Shown here one piece after another: positions 8,908 through 16,351 of a DNA stretch of 64,000 nt. The DNA is from Symbiodinium natans (Eukaryota; Sar; Dinophyceae; Suessiales; Symbiodiniaceae). Both the position numbers and the translations under genes were made by a program. The notes under the pieces were generated by a model. It ran no database searches, had not been told where the DNA came from, and saw only the letters and a list, made by a program, of their open reading frames with translations. Each line of letters opens with the position of its first letter. Position 1 is the stretch's first letter. Location: the NCBI GenBank assembly GCA_905221605.1, contig CAJNDS010002084.1, forward strand, positions 219,972 through 283,971, in the 5' to 3' direction.

Positions 8908-8940
8908 GCCATTTCGTGTGAGGTCCCCTCCTGAAACGGC
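8908..8940 (+). repeat. Hairpin element 11 (after stop of 628-aa ORF)
   Basis: Core gtgtgaggtcccctcct (8916-8932). Arms gccatttc (8908-8915) and gaaacggc (8933-8940) pair at seven of eight positions. Starts 14 nt after the stop. Confidence 0.85.
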
Positions 8941-9194
8941 ACGCCGGGACAAGTGTCCGGCACAAGCACCCAAGCTACCTTTTCAACTCTCGCTACGGCA
9001 CAAAAACAAGCTGACTGGTTTTCTAGGCCGGCTCAATGCGCATTTAGCACAGCACGATGCCTGCGTGCTTCAAGACTAGCTCAGCTCAGGTCACGAGCTC
9101 ACAGGCTTGGCGCTCAGTCACCAACTCTGCTTTAGCCCACAAACGCAAGGCTGAAGCAACATCTGTGTATGTGACTCCAGTCATTTCCATCCAA
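8941..9194. other. Spacer before the phosphatase
   Basis: 254 nt between hairpins 11 and 12. A 58-codon ORF from ATG 8903 to 9079 passes through hairpin 11 and is rich in basic residues. I cannot tell whether it is translated. Confidence 0.4.
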
Positions 9195-9219
9195 TGTCGC
9201 GTGAGGTCTCCTCCTGACA
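9195..9219 (+). repeat. Hairpin element 12 (before phosphatase start)
   Basis: Core gcgtgaggtctcctcct (9199-9215) with short perfect arms tgtc/gaca (9195-9198, 9216-9219). The start codon lies 42 nt downstream. Confidence 0.75.
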
Positions 9220-9261
9220 GCCATTTCAGATAGGCAAATAGCCCTCTCTGCCCCCTGCGCC

Positions 9262-10170
9262 ATGGATCTTGCTGCTCCCTACATCAGGCTTCGAGGCCCG
9301 GAACACAGCGTTTGCCTTGAACGCAATGGCCTATTCAGAATGCAGGATCCGGAACCGCGGTGCAACTTCGAACCATCAATCACTGACAACAAAGCAATGG
9401 ACGACATCCACGCGCAGACCCAGGCCGCCTTCTACAATCGAGTACAATGGACGACGCAAGATCACAGACTGGCATCGGAATGGAGCGCCTTGATGGCCGA
9501 GCACCCGGATCATTCCTTCCCCAATTCAGTTGCCTACTGGCCAAAATGGGACTCCACGGTGGTGTTCCGTGATGACTACTGCACGCTGATGCTTGGCACC
9601 CAGCGCACTGCTCTCGACATACCTGAACTCAAAGCGCACCAGGTTGATATCATCGTGACTCTCAACGCATCATCGCGCTTCAGGGAGAGTTATGACACAG
9701 ATGCCGATTGGCAGTTCGTGTACCAAATGGAGGGCATCTCCAACTTGCGCTACCACCTCTCGGATGTGCGCATCTCTCGGAACGATCAAGGCTTCCATGA
9801 TGTGGTGTCAAATCTTGCCAGGACCTGGATCAGGATGATCGACGAAATTGAGGGCCAGGAGTGCAGCCGCACCAAACCGATGGTCATCCTGTTCCATTGT
9901 CTTGCGGGCATCAATCGCTCGACTTCTGCCCTCTGTGCCTACCTGATTGTTCGCTACCACCTCACTGCTCAACAAGCGATAGCGATTCTACTCTCGGCTA
10001 GGCCAGGTCAACGCTACTGGCAGGAAAGAGATCAATTCCCTCTCGCGCTACACTGGCTCTCCAGAGAATGCAAGAAGTCTGTTCTGGGGTACCTATGCAT
10101 GGCCTGTGGAGACGCATTCAGACCGACACCAGACGATGACCCTCAGGACATGGACGACTTCGACGAGTGA
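9262..10170 (+). CDS. Dual-specificity (tyrosine-type) protein phosphatase
   Basis: 302 aa from ATG 9262, intron-free. The signature of cysteine-based phosphatases is complete at about residues 213-221, HCLAGINRS (HCxxGxxRS), preceded by the hydrophobic strand VILF and followed by the helix ALCAYLIVRYHL, as in dual-specificity phosphatases. A candidate general-acid Asp is in YHLSDVRISRN, about 39 residues upstream of the catalytic Cys. The N-terminal 100 residues show no domain I know, and the C-terminus is acidic (DDDPQDMDDFDE). It should remove phosphate from Ser/Thr/Tyr, or possibly from RNA 5' ends or lipids as some relatives do. Its stop TGA is supplied by the following hairpin core. Confidence 0.85.
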   Translation: MDLAAPYIRLRGPEHSVCLERNGLFRMQDPEPRCNFEPSITDNKAMDDIHAQTQAAFYNRVQWTTQDHRLASEWSALMAEHPDHSFPNSVAYWPKWDSTVVFRDDYCTLMLGTQRTALDIPELKAHQVDIIVTLNASSRFRESYDTDADWQFVYQMEGISNLRYHLSDVRISRNDQGFHDVVSNLARTWIRMIDEIEGQECSRTKPMVILFHCLAGINRSTSALCAYLIVRYHLTAQQAIAILLSARPGQRYWQERDQFPLALHWLSRECKKSVLGYLCMACGDAFRPTPDDDPQDMDDFDE

Positions 10171-10187
10171 GGTCCCCTCCTGTCGAA
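10159..10187 (+). repeat. Hairpin element 13 (over stop of phosphatase)
   Basis: Consensus core at 10165-10181 with perfect 6-bp arms ttcgac/gtcgaa. The TGA of the core (10168-10170) is the stop codon; the 5' arm codes for the last residues. Confidence 0.9.
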
Positions 10188-10447
10188 CCCCACCTTTTCC
10201 TTACGTTCTTTAGAGGCGACTGTACTGACAACGCAAATTTGTGCAGAAAACGCGTGATACCCCTGATCATCTACATCATGCATTATTCGCTTGCAACTGC
10301 CCTCTCCTGGCTTCTGCTCAGGTTTCGCCATGCCCCGCCTCACATCGAGGATTTCGCCTCAGCCTCAACCAGCTGAGGTCATCCTGCCAAAGACACATTC
10401 AGAGCAGCTCTTTCTTCTCTACCTCAGAGCTCACAGCTCAAGCCATC
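10188..10447. other. Spacer between phosphatase and proline-rich ORF
   Basis: 260 nt. A 33-codon ORF (ATG 10279) encodes a hydrophobic start, LATALSWLLLRF, that could be a small membrane peptide or chance. A core-like string with a deletion, gctgaggtcatcctg, lies near 10372 without clear arms. Confidence 0.4.
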
Positions 10448-10497
10448 GTTAGTAGCGGCCCTGAACGAGTGAGGTTCCCTCCTGTTCTACTGCTAAC
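10448..10497 (+). repeat. Hairpin element 14 (before proline-rich ORF)
   Basis: Core gagtgaggttccctcct (10467-10483; loop position 10 is T). Inner arms gaac/gttc (10463-10466, 10484-10487). Outer gttagta (10448-10454) pairs with tact..taac (10488-10497) around a 2-nt bulge. ATG follows 5 nt later. Confidence 0.75.
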
Positions 10498-10502
10498 TGG
10501 CC

Positions 10503-11234
10503 ATGTCAGCGCCGGAGGAAGGCAATTCACATCGAGAAACCCGACACAGCGAAGACAAGCCCTCCAAGCGACGACATCCTCGCGGCAGGAGGCATCAGGC
10601 GGACTCAGACTCCCGTCTGATCACGGAGGCTGACCTGGACTCTGAGGCTTCTTCCCTTCAGGATGATGACGACCTAGTGGAATCCCTGTCAAGGAGCTCC
10701 TCGAGACGGACAGCCCCTTCCCGGAACCAGCCCGCCCAACTGGCCCCAGGAGGCCCGCCTCCGCCCACTCCCATAACAACCAAGGCACTCTCGCCGGCGA
10801 ACCAGGCTCAAACCGTACCCAAAGCCACCCAGCAAGCCTACCAGCCGTCGGGCCCCCCTCCCCCGACTCCGGTTCACCAGCCTTTCCGAGCGCAGGACCA
10901 CTCAGGCCATAGCCCCCCTCCCATGGCGGAAGGTGCTCCCAGCACCACGGCACGTCCCTCCTCGACAAGTGGCACTTCAACGTCGGGGGCCTCAATGTCT
11001 CCCCCAGCCGCAGCTCATCCTCATCCCGCGCAAGAAGCTGCAACGCTAGTGGGCACTTGGATCATCACTCCTGGACCGATTGTCTCCCTTGCTCCTAACC
11101 CCTTCAGCCCGTGGTCCCCCCCAGCGCGCACCTCGGTACTGTCTGCCACAGGAAGCCCACTTCCTCCGGGCACAGTCCAGACCTGGATAATTACCGAAGG
11201 CCCACTTGTCCCAAGACGAGATCCGCAGGAGTGA
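10503..11234 (+). CDS. Proline-rich low-complexity protein (243 aa)
   Basis: ATG 10503 immediately follows hairpin 14. The N-terminal 70 residues are charged (Arg, Asp, Glu, Ser). From about 80 on it is dominated by Pro, Ser, Ala and Thr, with two GPPPPTP motifs about 40 residues apart. The C-terminal quarter carries a duplicated element, TWIITPGPIV and TWIITEGPLV, about 40 residues apart. Such sequences are typically disordered linkers or ligands for SH3/WW-type domains. The stop sits in gagtgaggc, the left half of the hairpin core without its right half, perhaps a decayed element. Coding status rests on the continuous frame and context. Confidence 0.6.
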   Translation: MSAPEEGNSHRETRHSEDKPSKRRHPRGRRHQADSDSRLITEADLDSEASSLQDDDDLVESLSRSSSRRTAPSRNQPAQLAPGGPPPPTPITTKALSPANQAQTVPKATQQAYQPSGPPPPTPVHQPFRAQDHSGHSPPPMAEGAPSTTARPSSTSGTSTSGASMSPPAAAHPHPAQEAATLVGTWIITPGPIVSLAPNPFSPWSPPARTSVLSATGSPLPPGTVQTWIITEGPLVPRRDPQE

Positions 11235-11257
11235 GGCATGCACAGAGCTCAATTTTG

Positions 11258-11297
11258 GCACTCCCTGCGAGTGAGGTCACCTCCTGCTAGGGAGTGC
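11258..11297 (+). repeat. Hairpin element 15 (after proline-rich ORF)
   Basis: Core gagtgaggtcacctcct (11269-11285). Arms gcactccctgc (11258-11268) and gc-t-agggagtgc (11286-11297) give 11 bp with one bulged T at 11288. Confidence 0.9.
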
Positions 11298-11572
11298 ATG
11301 TGTCACTGCTTACACCTTTTCATCCCAGCAGTATCTCAGAGACGAAATCCAGCCGCGCATCACACTGCTACCGCTGCCTAGACTTAGTCCTCGACGTGCC
11401 ACACTGAAGCCATGCTCCATGCACCGACAAGCCAAGGTGGGATGCTCTACCACAGACAAAGCCGGCTCCTCACTCTTAGTCTTCCTCTGCAGCACAAACT
11501 GCCGTAGCACAATCCAGCTGATTCGAGTTGCCAAGAACTGATAGCTTTCACCAACCCTCTCTCCAGGCTCAA
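11298..11572. other. Spacer between proline-rich ORF and A
   Basis: 275 nt between hairpins 15 and 16. The frame of A is open back to about 11528 but contains no ATG before 11630. Nothing else seen. Confidence 0.6.
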
Positions 11573-11604
11573 AGGCAGAAAAGCGAGGTCACCTCCTGCT
11601 GCCT
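11573..11604 (+). repeat. Hairpin element 16 (before start of A, copy 2)
   Basis: Core aagcgaggtcacctcct (11581-11597). Arms aggcag (11573-11578) and ctgcct (11599-11604) are perfect 6-bp complements with a small internal loop. A starts 25 nt downstream. Confidence 0.8.
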
Positions 11605-11629
11605 AGCCCCCCCTCTCAAACCCTGCGTC

Positions 11630-12871
11630 ATGTTGCATACATGCCCGTTGCTCCCGCTACGACCAGACTCATCGACGATGCCAATGAAGTCCAAGCTCGC
11701 CGCGCTGAACCTCTTCTGCAAGGCAATGCTGTACACAGGCAAGAGAACCAGTGATCCGGATGCAAACCTCTACCTCTCGGATGAGGCCAAGGGTCTTGCT
11801 CGACGTGAGAACTGTATGCTGGCTCCAACCCTGAGACTGGCAGCACGCAGCTACAACTGGATTCGACTTCTCTCCCAATCAGCTCAGCCTAATCTTCCCT
11901 TGCTGGCCGAAGCTGAGATGGCATCCCTATTATCACCCACGGAGCCTCCCCCTCATATCAAGCACTACGAGGCGGAACGGAGCTCACTTACCTTGCAGAT
12001 GATACTCGAAACGGTGCATATCTACACTGAAGAGGAGACCATGGAGCCGGACGACTTCAAGTTAGCCGCCCTTATCATTTCCCAGACTCTGTACAATCTG
12101 GGAATGGGCGGGCAAACCGTCAGGGACATTGTCAATGGCGCTGCCCAGCATCTGCGCTGGATCCTACCCAGTGACTCCACACGAGTTCTGAACGGAATAC
12201 ACCTTTGTCTCTTCCCTTCGGATATCTCGCCGTGGCCGCGAGAGGCAGACACCAATCCACATACTCAAAGTGACGAACATGCATTGGGCATCCTCGACGC
12301 AGAAATTCACATGCTACAGCGAGCGTCCAAGATTTACCGGACCATGGCCATGGTCGACTTCATGGTCGCCCGAGCAAGAGGAGCACGAGTGCCAGACGAA
12401 GTCTGCCCCAGCGAACCCTGGGACGTCCTGCGACAGGATCAAGCCATGGCACTCCTTTCATATGCGGAGCACTTGACGGAACTCCATGATCTCCTGACCA
12501 CTGATGCGTACCAAAAGATGCGTACAGACCTCCGCCTGGGCAGAACCTGGCTATCGCGACCCATCACAGCATCCGAACTGGCCTCGCTTGAAGCAATATG
12601 GCACAATACCACGATACCAGAGAGTTTTGCCAAGCTACACCTCACTCTCCAGCTCAAAGGGCAAATTGCTGCACACCTTCCGGAAGACTCCAGAGCACAG
12701 GACAGACTACTTACCATACTCTCTCCCCTGGAGAATGACGTCCTGGACCAGGCCTTCCCCTGGATTCTGGCCTTTAAGATGCTCACGCCTGAGCGCAGGA
12801 TGATATTCCGATATGCTCTTCTTACGGCAGCGGGCCCCTCGGCAACAGCGCCGGTTACGCAGACCGAGTGA
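11630..12871 (+). CDS. Paralogue A, copy 2 (complete)
   Basis: 413 aa from ATG 11630, the first ATG of the frame and 25 nt after hairpin 16. This length agrees with B, C and D (412 to 430). It shares with them the central ILDAEIHMLQRASKIYR-type block, preceded by LFPSDI where B and D have YFP, and the C-terminal LSPLENDV...FKMLTPERR block. It lacks the basic KRKH motif of B, C and D, so it is the most divergent paralogue. No catalytic motif, signal peptide or membrane helix seen. The stop TGA belongs to the core of hairpin 17. Confidence 0.85.
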   Translation: MLHTCPLLPLRPDSSTMPMKSKLAALNLFCKAMLYTGKRTSDPDANLYLSDEAKGLARRENCMLAPTLRLAARSYNWIRLLSQSAQPNLPLLAEAEMASLLSPTEPPPHIKHYEAERSSLTLQMILETVHIYTEEETMEPDDFKLAALIISQTLYNLGMGGQTVRDIVNGAAQHLRWILPSDSTRVLNGIHLCLFPSDISPWPREADTNPHTQSDEHALGILDAEIHMLQRASKIYRTMAMVDFMVARARGARVPDEVCPSEPWDVLRQDQAMALLSYAEHLTELHDLLTTDAYQKMRTDLRLGRTWLSRPITASELASLEAIWHNTTIPESFAKLHLTLQLKGQIAAHLPEDSRAQDRLLTILSPLENDVLDQAFPWILAFKMLTPERRMIFRYALLTAAGPSATAPVTQTE

Positions 12872-12889
12872 GGTCCCCTCCTGGTCAGC
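12859..12889 (+). repeat. Hairpin element 17 (copy of element 1)
   Basis: Same sequence and position as element 1, with core 12866-12882 and the stop of A at 12869-12871. Duplicated together with the array, so not independent. Confidence 0.85.
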
Positions 12890-13234
12890 TACTTAACAAA
12901 CCTAGTCAACTTCTTTCTCACAAGAAGATCGATGATGCCTGCTGCTAACAGACAAAGGAGAATTATTCCCGCTACTCTGCGCCTCTCCCAAACACAAATC
13001 TAGACACCCCTCTCCCTCTCCGAGCAGAGCCTCAGGTCCTTAACCAGAAAGAGGGAAACACGCACCAGTGCCAGCGCCTCAGCTCTGCCCACCTTCAGCT
13101 TGAACTCTGCTGCGCAACCCTACCCCTGCAGCTTAGCCCGAGAGAGGCCTTCCTTGAATTTCACCTCCTGGTTCCTTACCTTCGGCCTAAAAGCACCAAG
13201 GCAGCTGTGTTTGCTCCGGCTAACATCAGAGCCT
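12890..13234. other. Spacer between A and B, copy 2
   Basis: Counterpart of 866-1206, with an extra CTAG near 12902 and a few substitutions. No convincing ORF. Confidence 0.7.
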
Positions 13235-13263
13235 TCATACGAGTGAGGTCCCCTCCTGTATGA
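13235..13263 (+). repeat. Hairpin element 18 (copy of element 2)
   Basis: Identical to element 2; core 13241-13257. Confidence 0.85.
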
Positions 13264-13271
13264 GCCTGACC

Positions 13272-14552
13272 ATGGAGGCCCTCCCTCCGGTACTGAGTAG
13301 GGATAAAACCATGGAGGTGCTTCTGGAATCCCTTTTCCTCCCGCTTCCGGTTTACCCTGCATCCTCCCTGGGAGACCACGAGGCCAGCACTATACAAATG
13401 GCATCTACACGCATCCCGGCAGAAGACGCCCTCCGGCACTCGGACCGTCAGATACGCATAGCTTCCCGCACCTGCAGCTTCATGAAACTGCTCACGGAGA
13501 AGATCAACTGGAGACTGGGCGACCTTCGACTCTACCTCCCCAAGACTGCCACTCGACAGCTAGCAGCCAAACGTAAGCACGAGGAAATGATGCTCCACGA
13601 GCCTCAGGAGAACACTCTGACTTACATTCGGCGGCGTCAGCTCATCTTCATATCTCAGGCGATCAGAGACTATACAAATGATGGCCCAGGCCAAAACTCT
13701 TTTCAGCTCGAAGATGCGGAGAATACCGCACTTCGAATTTGGACGTACCTAACCCGCCACTTTGCCAAAGGAGAGATCAACTTTATGATAGACACCGCCT
13801 TGTCGCATCTCCACCTCCTGATGAAGTCGGCGACACCATGTCTGATGTCAAGCATGGAGCAGTCGCAGCCGTCCATGGCTCCGGGACAAGGTCAGAGTTA
13901 TTTTCCCCCACATCTAGGCCTACCCGAAGACAAACACTTGGATCTCCAATACTTCGACCTTCAGGCACTCAGGCGCGCGTCGACGATATACCGAGTACAG
14001 CAGCTTCTCAAGATATCTCACTCAACCCAGGGCGGAGAGTCGCCCGTCACCAATGGCTGGCGCTTCCAGCAACAAGCGCAACACCTCGACTCATTGCCCT
14101 ATGACAAGCATCTCCAGGCCTTGCTGCCACACCTCCCGGACTACCAGGACCAACTCCGAGAGAACCTGGTGATGTACAGGCAATGGCTCCTACGAGACAT
14201 CACTGAAGAGGAGACGGCCTGGGCCCGTGACACACTTTTAGAGTCGGCAGTCTCGAGAGGAGAACTCCGCGAACTTTTCGAGCATGCTCTCCTCAAGCAG
14301 GTAAACCATACACTTCAGGCCAGTGCTGAGTCTCCTCGCCGTGTTGATTCTACTCCGAACTTCCAAAATAGCATGGCTCTTCGCTTCTACCAAATCATCA
14401 ATCCTTTACATGACGACGTCTACGAGGAGTACAAGCCGTTTGCGATCGTCTATAAGATGCTCACTCCCCCGAACCGCCAACGGGCTCGATCACTTCATCG
14501 TACTTTGTCGCACGAGAGGCACCAGTCCTTCCTTCGTCTTTTTGAACCCTAG
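13272..14552 (+). CDS. Paralogue B, copy 2
   Basis: 426 aa, counterpart of 1244-2524. The start was chosen by alignment with D, as for copy 1. Three amino-acid differences from copy 1 (T/A near residue 40, T/A near 195, A/T near 355). I noticed one silent change (ACT/ACG near 13496). Confidence 0.85.
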   Translation: MEALPPVLSRDKTMEVLLESLFLPLPVYPASSLGDHEASTIQMASTRIPAEDALRHSDRQIRIASRTCSFMKLLTEKINWRLGDLRLYLPKTATRQLAAKRKHEEMMLHEPQENTLTYIRRRQLIFISQAIRDYTNDGPGQNSFQLEDAENTALRIWTYLTRHFAKGEINFMIDTALSHLHLLMKSATPCLMSSMEQSQPSMAPGQGQSYFPPHLGLPEDKHLDLQYFDLQALRRASTIYRVQQLLKISHSTQGGESPVTNGWRFQQQAQHLDSLPYDKHLQALLPHLPDYQDQLRENLVMYRQWLLRDITEEETAWARDTLLESAVSRGELRELFEHALLKQVNHTLQASAESPRRVDSTPNFQNSMALRFYQIINPLHDDVYEEYKPFAIVYKMLTPPNRQRARSLHRTLSHERHQSFLRLFEP

Positions 14553-14562
14553 CCTGCTAGCA

Positions 14563-14593
14563 ACTTTGCTTGTGAGGTCACCTCCTGCAAAGT
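14563..14593 (+). repeat. Hairpin element 19 (copy of element 3)
   Basis: Identical to element 3; core 14570-14586 with perfect 7-bp arms. Confidence 0.85.
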
Positions 14594-14875
14594 AGAGCAC
14601 CAGGTTAGCAACGTCTCTGTCTAACTAGGACACCAGCAGCCTTTAGCAAGCCAAGATAAAGCAGCGGAAAAGTCTCCATCTCCAACTGCAGCACAGTCCC
14701 TTCTCACTAAGATCACAGCGGCATTCTCCGGCAATGAGGTCTTTCTGCAGATAGTTGGAGCCTGCTGCAGAGCCAATGCCTCAGCCTTGGCTGATTCACC
14801 TAGTAACACATTCAAGTCTGCAGCTTTCTGCTTTCATTGAAGCTTGCCACAGCCGGGCTCAGCCTCTCCACACAG

Positions 14876-14902
14876 GCTGGCCACGTGAGGTCTCCATCCA
14901 GC
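14876..14902 (+). repeat. Hairpin element 20 (copy of element 4, degenerate core)
   Basis: Identical to element 4, with gctgg/ccagc arms around 17 nt, 13 nt before the start of C. Confidence 0.65.
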
Positions 14903-14915
14903 TAGCAAACAAGCC

Positions 14916-16154
14916 ATGCCTTCACCGTCTCGCGAGATTCTGCTCGAGATTCTCCTGAAGTCGCTCCACGTCCCACTGACCATCTACCTACCCGACGGCA
15001 TCAGTGAGCACATGGCCACATCAGCCTCAGCAACAACTCATCTTGCCCCGAGGAGGCTCCTCTTCACTACAGAAGACCTTGAACGCACGGCAGAACGAAG
15101 CATGCGAGTAGCATCACGTCTCTGCAGCTTCATATGTCACTTGGATCGGTACCTGGCTTGGCGCGAGGGCAGACACACAGCCCTGCCCCTAGAGGCTAGC
15201 CCACGTATCTTGGCAGGTAAGCGCAAGCACATTGACGACGAGCAGCCTTCGACGCACCTACCCCGGAGTATGGGGCCCCTCCAGCGCCAGCAAATCATGT
15301 ACCTCACCCTCATGATCCACAACTACACAAAAGACGGCGAAGGCTCGCCGTCCTTGAGCACGTCTGAAGCTGATCAGGCTGGTGCTTTAACCTGGCATTA
15401 TCTTACCGGGAAGCTCTCGCAATCAGAGCTGAATGCCATTCTGCTCCGCACTTTGGAGCAAGCCAAGGTCATTCTGAGGTCTGAATTCACTCCAGCACAT
15501 CAACGGAACCTACTCCAGCTGCATCCCCAAACGACGGCGGAGACCTGGCAAGGCCAAGCATATTTCCCCCTAGGCCTCCGGCTTCAAGACCCACATCAGC
15601 TTGATCTTGAAGCATATGATTTCAGAACGCTCAAAAGAGCATCACTTCAGCTTCGCCTACTACAACAACTGCGGACTATTACGGCCTCCACACCTACATC
15701 GGCCAGCGACCAGATCCGAGATGGCTGGGATTTCCTTGAACAAGACCGTGATCTCTCAAAGCTTGACTACGAGGACTACCACACCAAATTGGTTTCAATG
15801 ATCCCGCACTATCAGGAGACACTTCGAGAGATCCTGACACTGTATCGCCTATGGCTGTCCACCCCTCTGTCCGATGAGGACTTCCATTGGGTGCGAAACC
15901 TGGTAGTGAATCAGCTACTACCTAGAGATACTCTGCATCGCTACTTCGCTGACAGTCTCTGGCAACAAATACGACACAGATATGGAGGAGACCAAGGAGA
16001 TTACGAGCAGGCACAAGGAGTCATCACAATTCTTTCCCCGCTCCATGACCAGGTCTATGATGACTATAAGAACTTTGCTGTGGCGCTGACACTGCTCCTC
16101 GTTCGACATCGTCAACGTCTGAAACAGACGCTAGACGACAAAATTCGGGGCTAG
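14916..16154 (+). CDS. Paralogue C, copy 2 (complete)
   Basis: 412 aa from ATG 14916, 13 nt after hairpin 20. Landmarks shared with B and D in order: an N-terminal Leu-rich REILLEILLKSLHVPL, AGKRKH near residue 100, YTKDGEG, YFPLGLRL followed by LKRAS, and a C-terminal ITILSPLHDQVYDDYKNFAV block. Mostly helical in appearance. This copy supplies the end missing from copy 1. Function unknown. Confidence 0.87.
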   Translation: MPSPSREILLEILLKSLHVPLTIYLPDGISEHMATSASATTHLAPRRLLFTTEDLERTAERSMRVASRLCSFICHLDRYLAWREGRHTALPLEASPRILAGKRKHIDDEQPSTHLPRSMGPLQRQQIMYLTLMIHNYTKDGEGSPSLSTSEADQAGALTWHYLTGKLSQSELNAILLRTLEQAKVILRSEFTPAHQRNLLQLHPQTTAETWQGQAYFPLGLRLQDPHQLDLEAYDFRTLKRASLQLRLLQQLRTITASTPTSASDQIRDGWDFLEQDRDLSKLDYEDYHTKLVSMIPHYQETLREILTLYRLWLSTPLSDEDFHWVRNLVVNQLLPRDTLHRYFADSLWQQIRHRYGGDQGDYEQAQGVITILSPLHDQVYDDYKNFAVALTLLLVRHRQRLKQTLDDKIRG

Positions 16155-16181
16155 GGACCATCCGAGCACCACAGACTTCCA

Positions 16182-16206
16182 AACGAGTGAGGTCCCCTCC
16201 TGTTCG
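16182..16206 (+). repeat. Hairpin element 21 (after stop of C)
   Basis: Perfect consensus core (16185-16201), but only short arms aac/gtt plus one further pair across a mismatch. The weakest stem of the set. Confidence 0.6.
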
Positions 16207-16303
16207 CTGCACTATCTTCCCAAATTGCGGGGAAAAAGCCTGTAGCTCCAATCTTTCCACGTCAAGCCTCACAAGCACAGCTCTTCTCGCAAAGTTTTCC
16301 CTC

Positions 16304-16339
16304 AGGTTCGCACGAGTGAGGTCCCCTCCTGGCGAACTT
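16304..16339 (+). repeat. Hairpin element 22 (before start of D)
   Basis: Consensus core (16314-16330). Arms gttcgc-a-c (16306-16313) and ggcgaac (16331-16337) give 7 bp with a bulged A, extendable by a G-U and an A-T pair. D starts 12 nt downstream. Confidence 0.85.
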
Positions 16340-16351
16340 CCACCTAGGCCC

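Noticed and set aside
10371-10390. Possible further hairpin copy (gctgaggtcatcctg)
   Set aside because: The core has a deletion and the flanks do not pair; listed only as a likely decayed relic.
16187-16351. N-terminal extension of D (and similar extensions beginning in hairpin cores as MRSPP...)
   Set aside because: These begin at GTG inside the hairpin core, not at ATG. The extension of D crosses two hairpins and has no counterpart in its paralogue B.
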